Shown: positions 13,360 to 13,599 of the stretch, in pieces
Layout: each line of letters starts with the position of its first letter
Numbering within the stretch: position 1 is the stretch's first letter
Origin: Treponema sp.
Lineage (GTDB): Bacteria; Spirochaetota; Spirochaetia; Treponematales; UBA12059
Length of the DNA stretch: 13,599 nucleotides
Direction: 5' to 3'
NCBI GenBank assembly: GCA_012517645.1
Contig: JAAYUR010000285.1
Span: 1 to 13,599, forward strand
The notes under the pieces: generated by a model
Seen by the model: the letters and a program-made list of their open reading frames with translations, nothing else
Told to the model about the DNA's origin: nothing
The model's database searches: none
Made by a program: the position numbers and the translations under genes

Positions 13360-13599
13360 ATGAGGATCGAATCCGTACAGGTCCGACCTATCGACATAAA
13401 GTTGAACATCCCGCTGACCGTGGCGTACGGAAGCTACCCGGTGCTGGAGTACGCATTTCTGATCCTCCGAGGGTCAACGGGGATTCTAGGCTTGGGGGAA
13501 GCCTCCCCCGACCCGGCGGTGACTGGAGAGGATCGAGGGAATGTCGTCCGAACCCTGGAAAGCCTGGGGGAATTCCTGATCGGTCGGGATCCCTTCGAT
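13360..13599 (+). CDS. Enolase-superfamily protein, probable dipeptide epimerase (partial, runs off the window)
   Basis: The first 80 residues only. ATG 13360 begins one base after the permease stop codon, with GGAACGGAAAG just upstream. The sequence matches the N-terminal capping domain of the mandelate racemase/muconate lactonizing family: MRIESVQVRPIDIKLNIPL, VAYG, AFLILRG and GLGEASPDPAVTGED. GEA-x-P followed by TGE resembles L-Ala-D/L-Glu epimerases, which act on murein dipeptides. The catalytic Lys and metal ligands lie beyond the window, so the reaction cannot be confirmed. Tight linkage to an AmpG-like permease supports a murein-peptide recycling role. Confidence 0.8.
   Translation, partial: MRIESVQVRPIDIKLNIPLTVAYGSYPVLEYAFLILRGSTGILGLGEASPDPAVTGEDRGNVVRTLESLGEFLIGRDPFD

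Noticed and set aside
1..13599. CRISPR arrays, insertion sequences, integrases, rRNA or tRNA genes
   Set aside because: No regular direct repeats with spacers, no transposase or integrase motifs and no RNA gene signatures were seen on either strand.

Overview
This is a GC-rich bacterial segment in which every credible gene lies on the + strand. Sigma-54 promoters, a sigma-54 activator and a probable murein-peptide recycling cluster point to a Gram-negative-type bacterium. The sequence alone does not fix the phylum; a spirochaete or deltaproteobacterium-like lineage would fit, at low confidence.

Layout. (1) 26-1270: a membrane-anchored protein joining a WYL-like domain, an EF-hand and a transglutaminase-like cysteine peptidase. 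(2) 1277-5058: the most interesting block. A 500-residue RtcR-type sigma-54 activator with a divergent CARF-like sensor (2356-3858) sits between two sigma-54 (-24/-12) promoters. The upstream promoter (1378-1394) should start transcription at about 1405, exactly at the base of a 48-nt hairpin. It leads through a structured leader of about 200 nt into an acidic protein with a Cys/His cluster (1602-2291). The downstream promoter (3948-3964) drives a two-gene operon: an unknown two-part protein (3992-4726) and a stand-alone Smr-domain protein (4723-5016), ended by a perfect hairpin terminator. Inverted repeats centred about 117-118 bp upstream of both predicted start sites are candidate activator sites. 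Another 9-bp inverted repeat brackets the activator's own promoter. (3) 5085-7024: a 54-residue protein with a duplicated RAN-x-MNPNN motif, then a fusion of a tyrosine/dual-specificity phosphatase with an ADP-ribosylglycohydrolase, apparently leaderless. (4) 7132-11259: a large PHP-superfamily membrane protein, a DinB-fold protein and an SfsA-C/DUF123 nuclease-like protein. Two apparent one-base frameshifts occur here. (5) 11467-13599: a six-helix membrane protein, an AmpG-like MFS permease and the start of an enolase-superfamily epimerase, probably one operon for taking up and processing peptides such as murein peptides.

Working model (inference). RtcR proteins of known type activate sigma-54 transcription of RNA-repair genes after binding an RNA-derived ligand through a CARF-like domain. 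Here the same kind of sensor appears to control a structured RNA, a Cys/His protein, an unknown protein and an Smr protein; some Smr proteins act on collided ribosomes. No rtcA, rtcB, Ro/TROVE or CRISPR genes are present. The block may therefore be an uncharacterised RNA-damage or translation-stress response. Two near-identical 26-nt palindromes, one in the leader and one before the phosphatase/ADP-ribosylglycohydrolase gene, link the two neighbourhoods.
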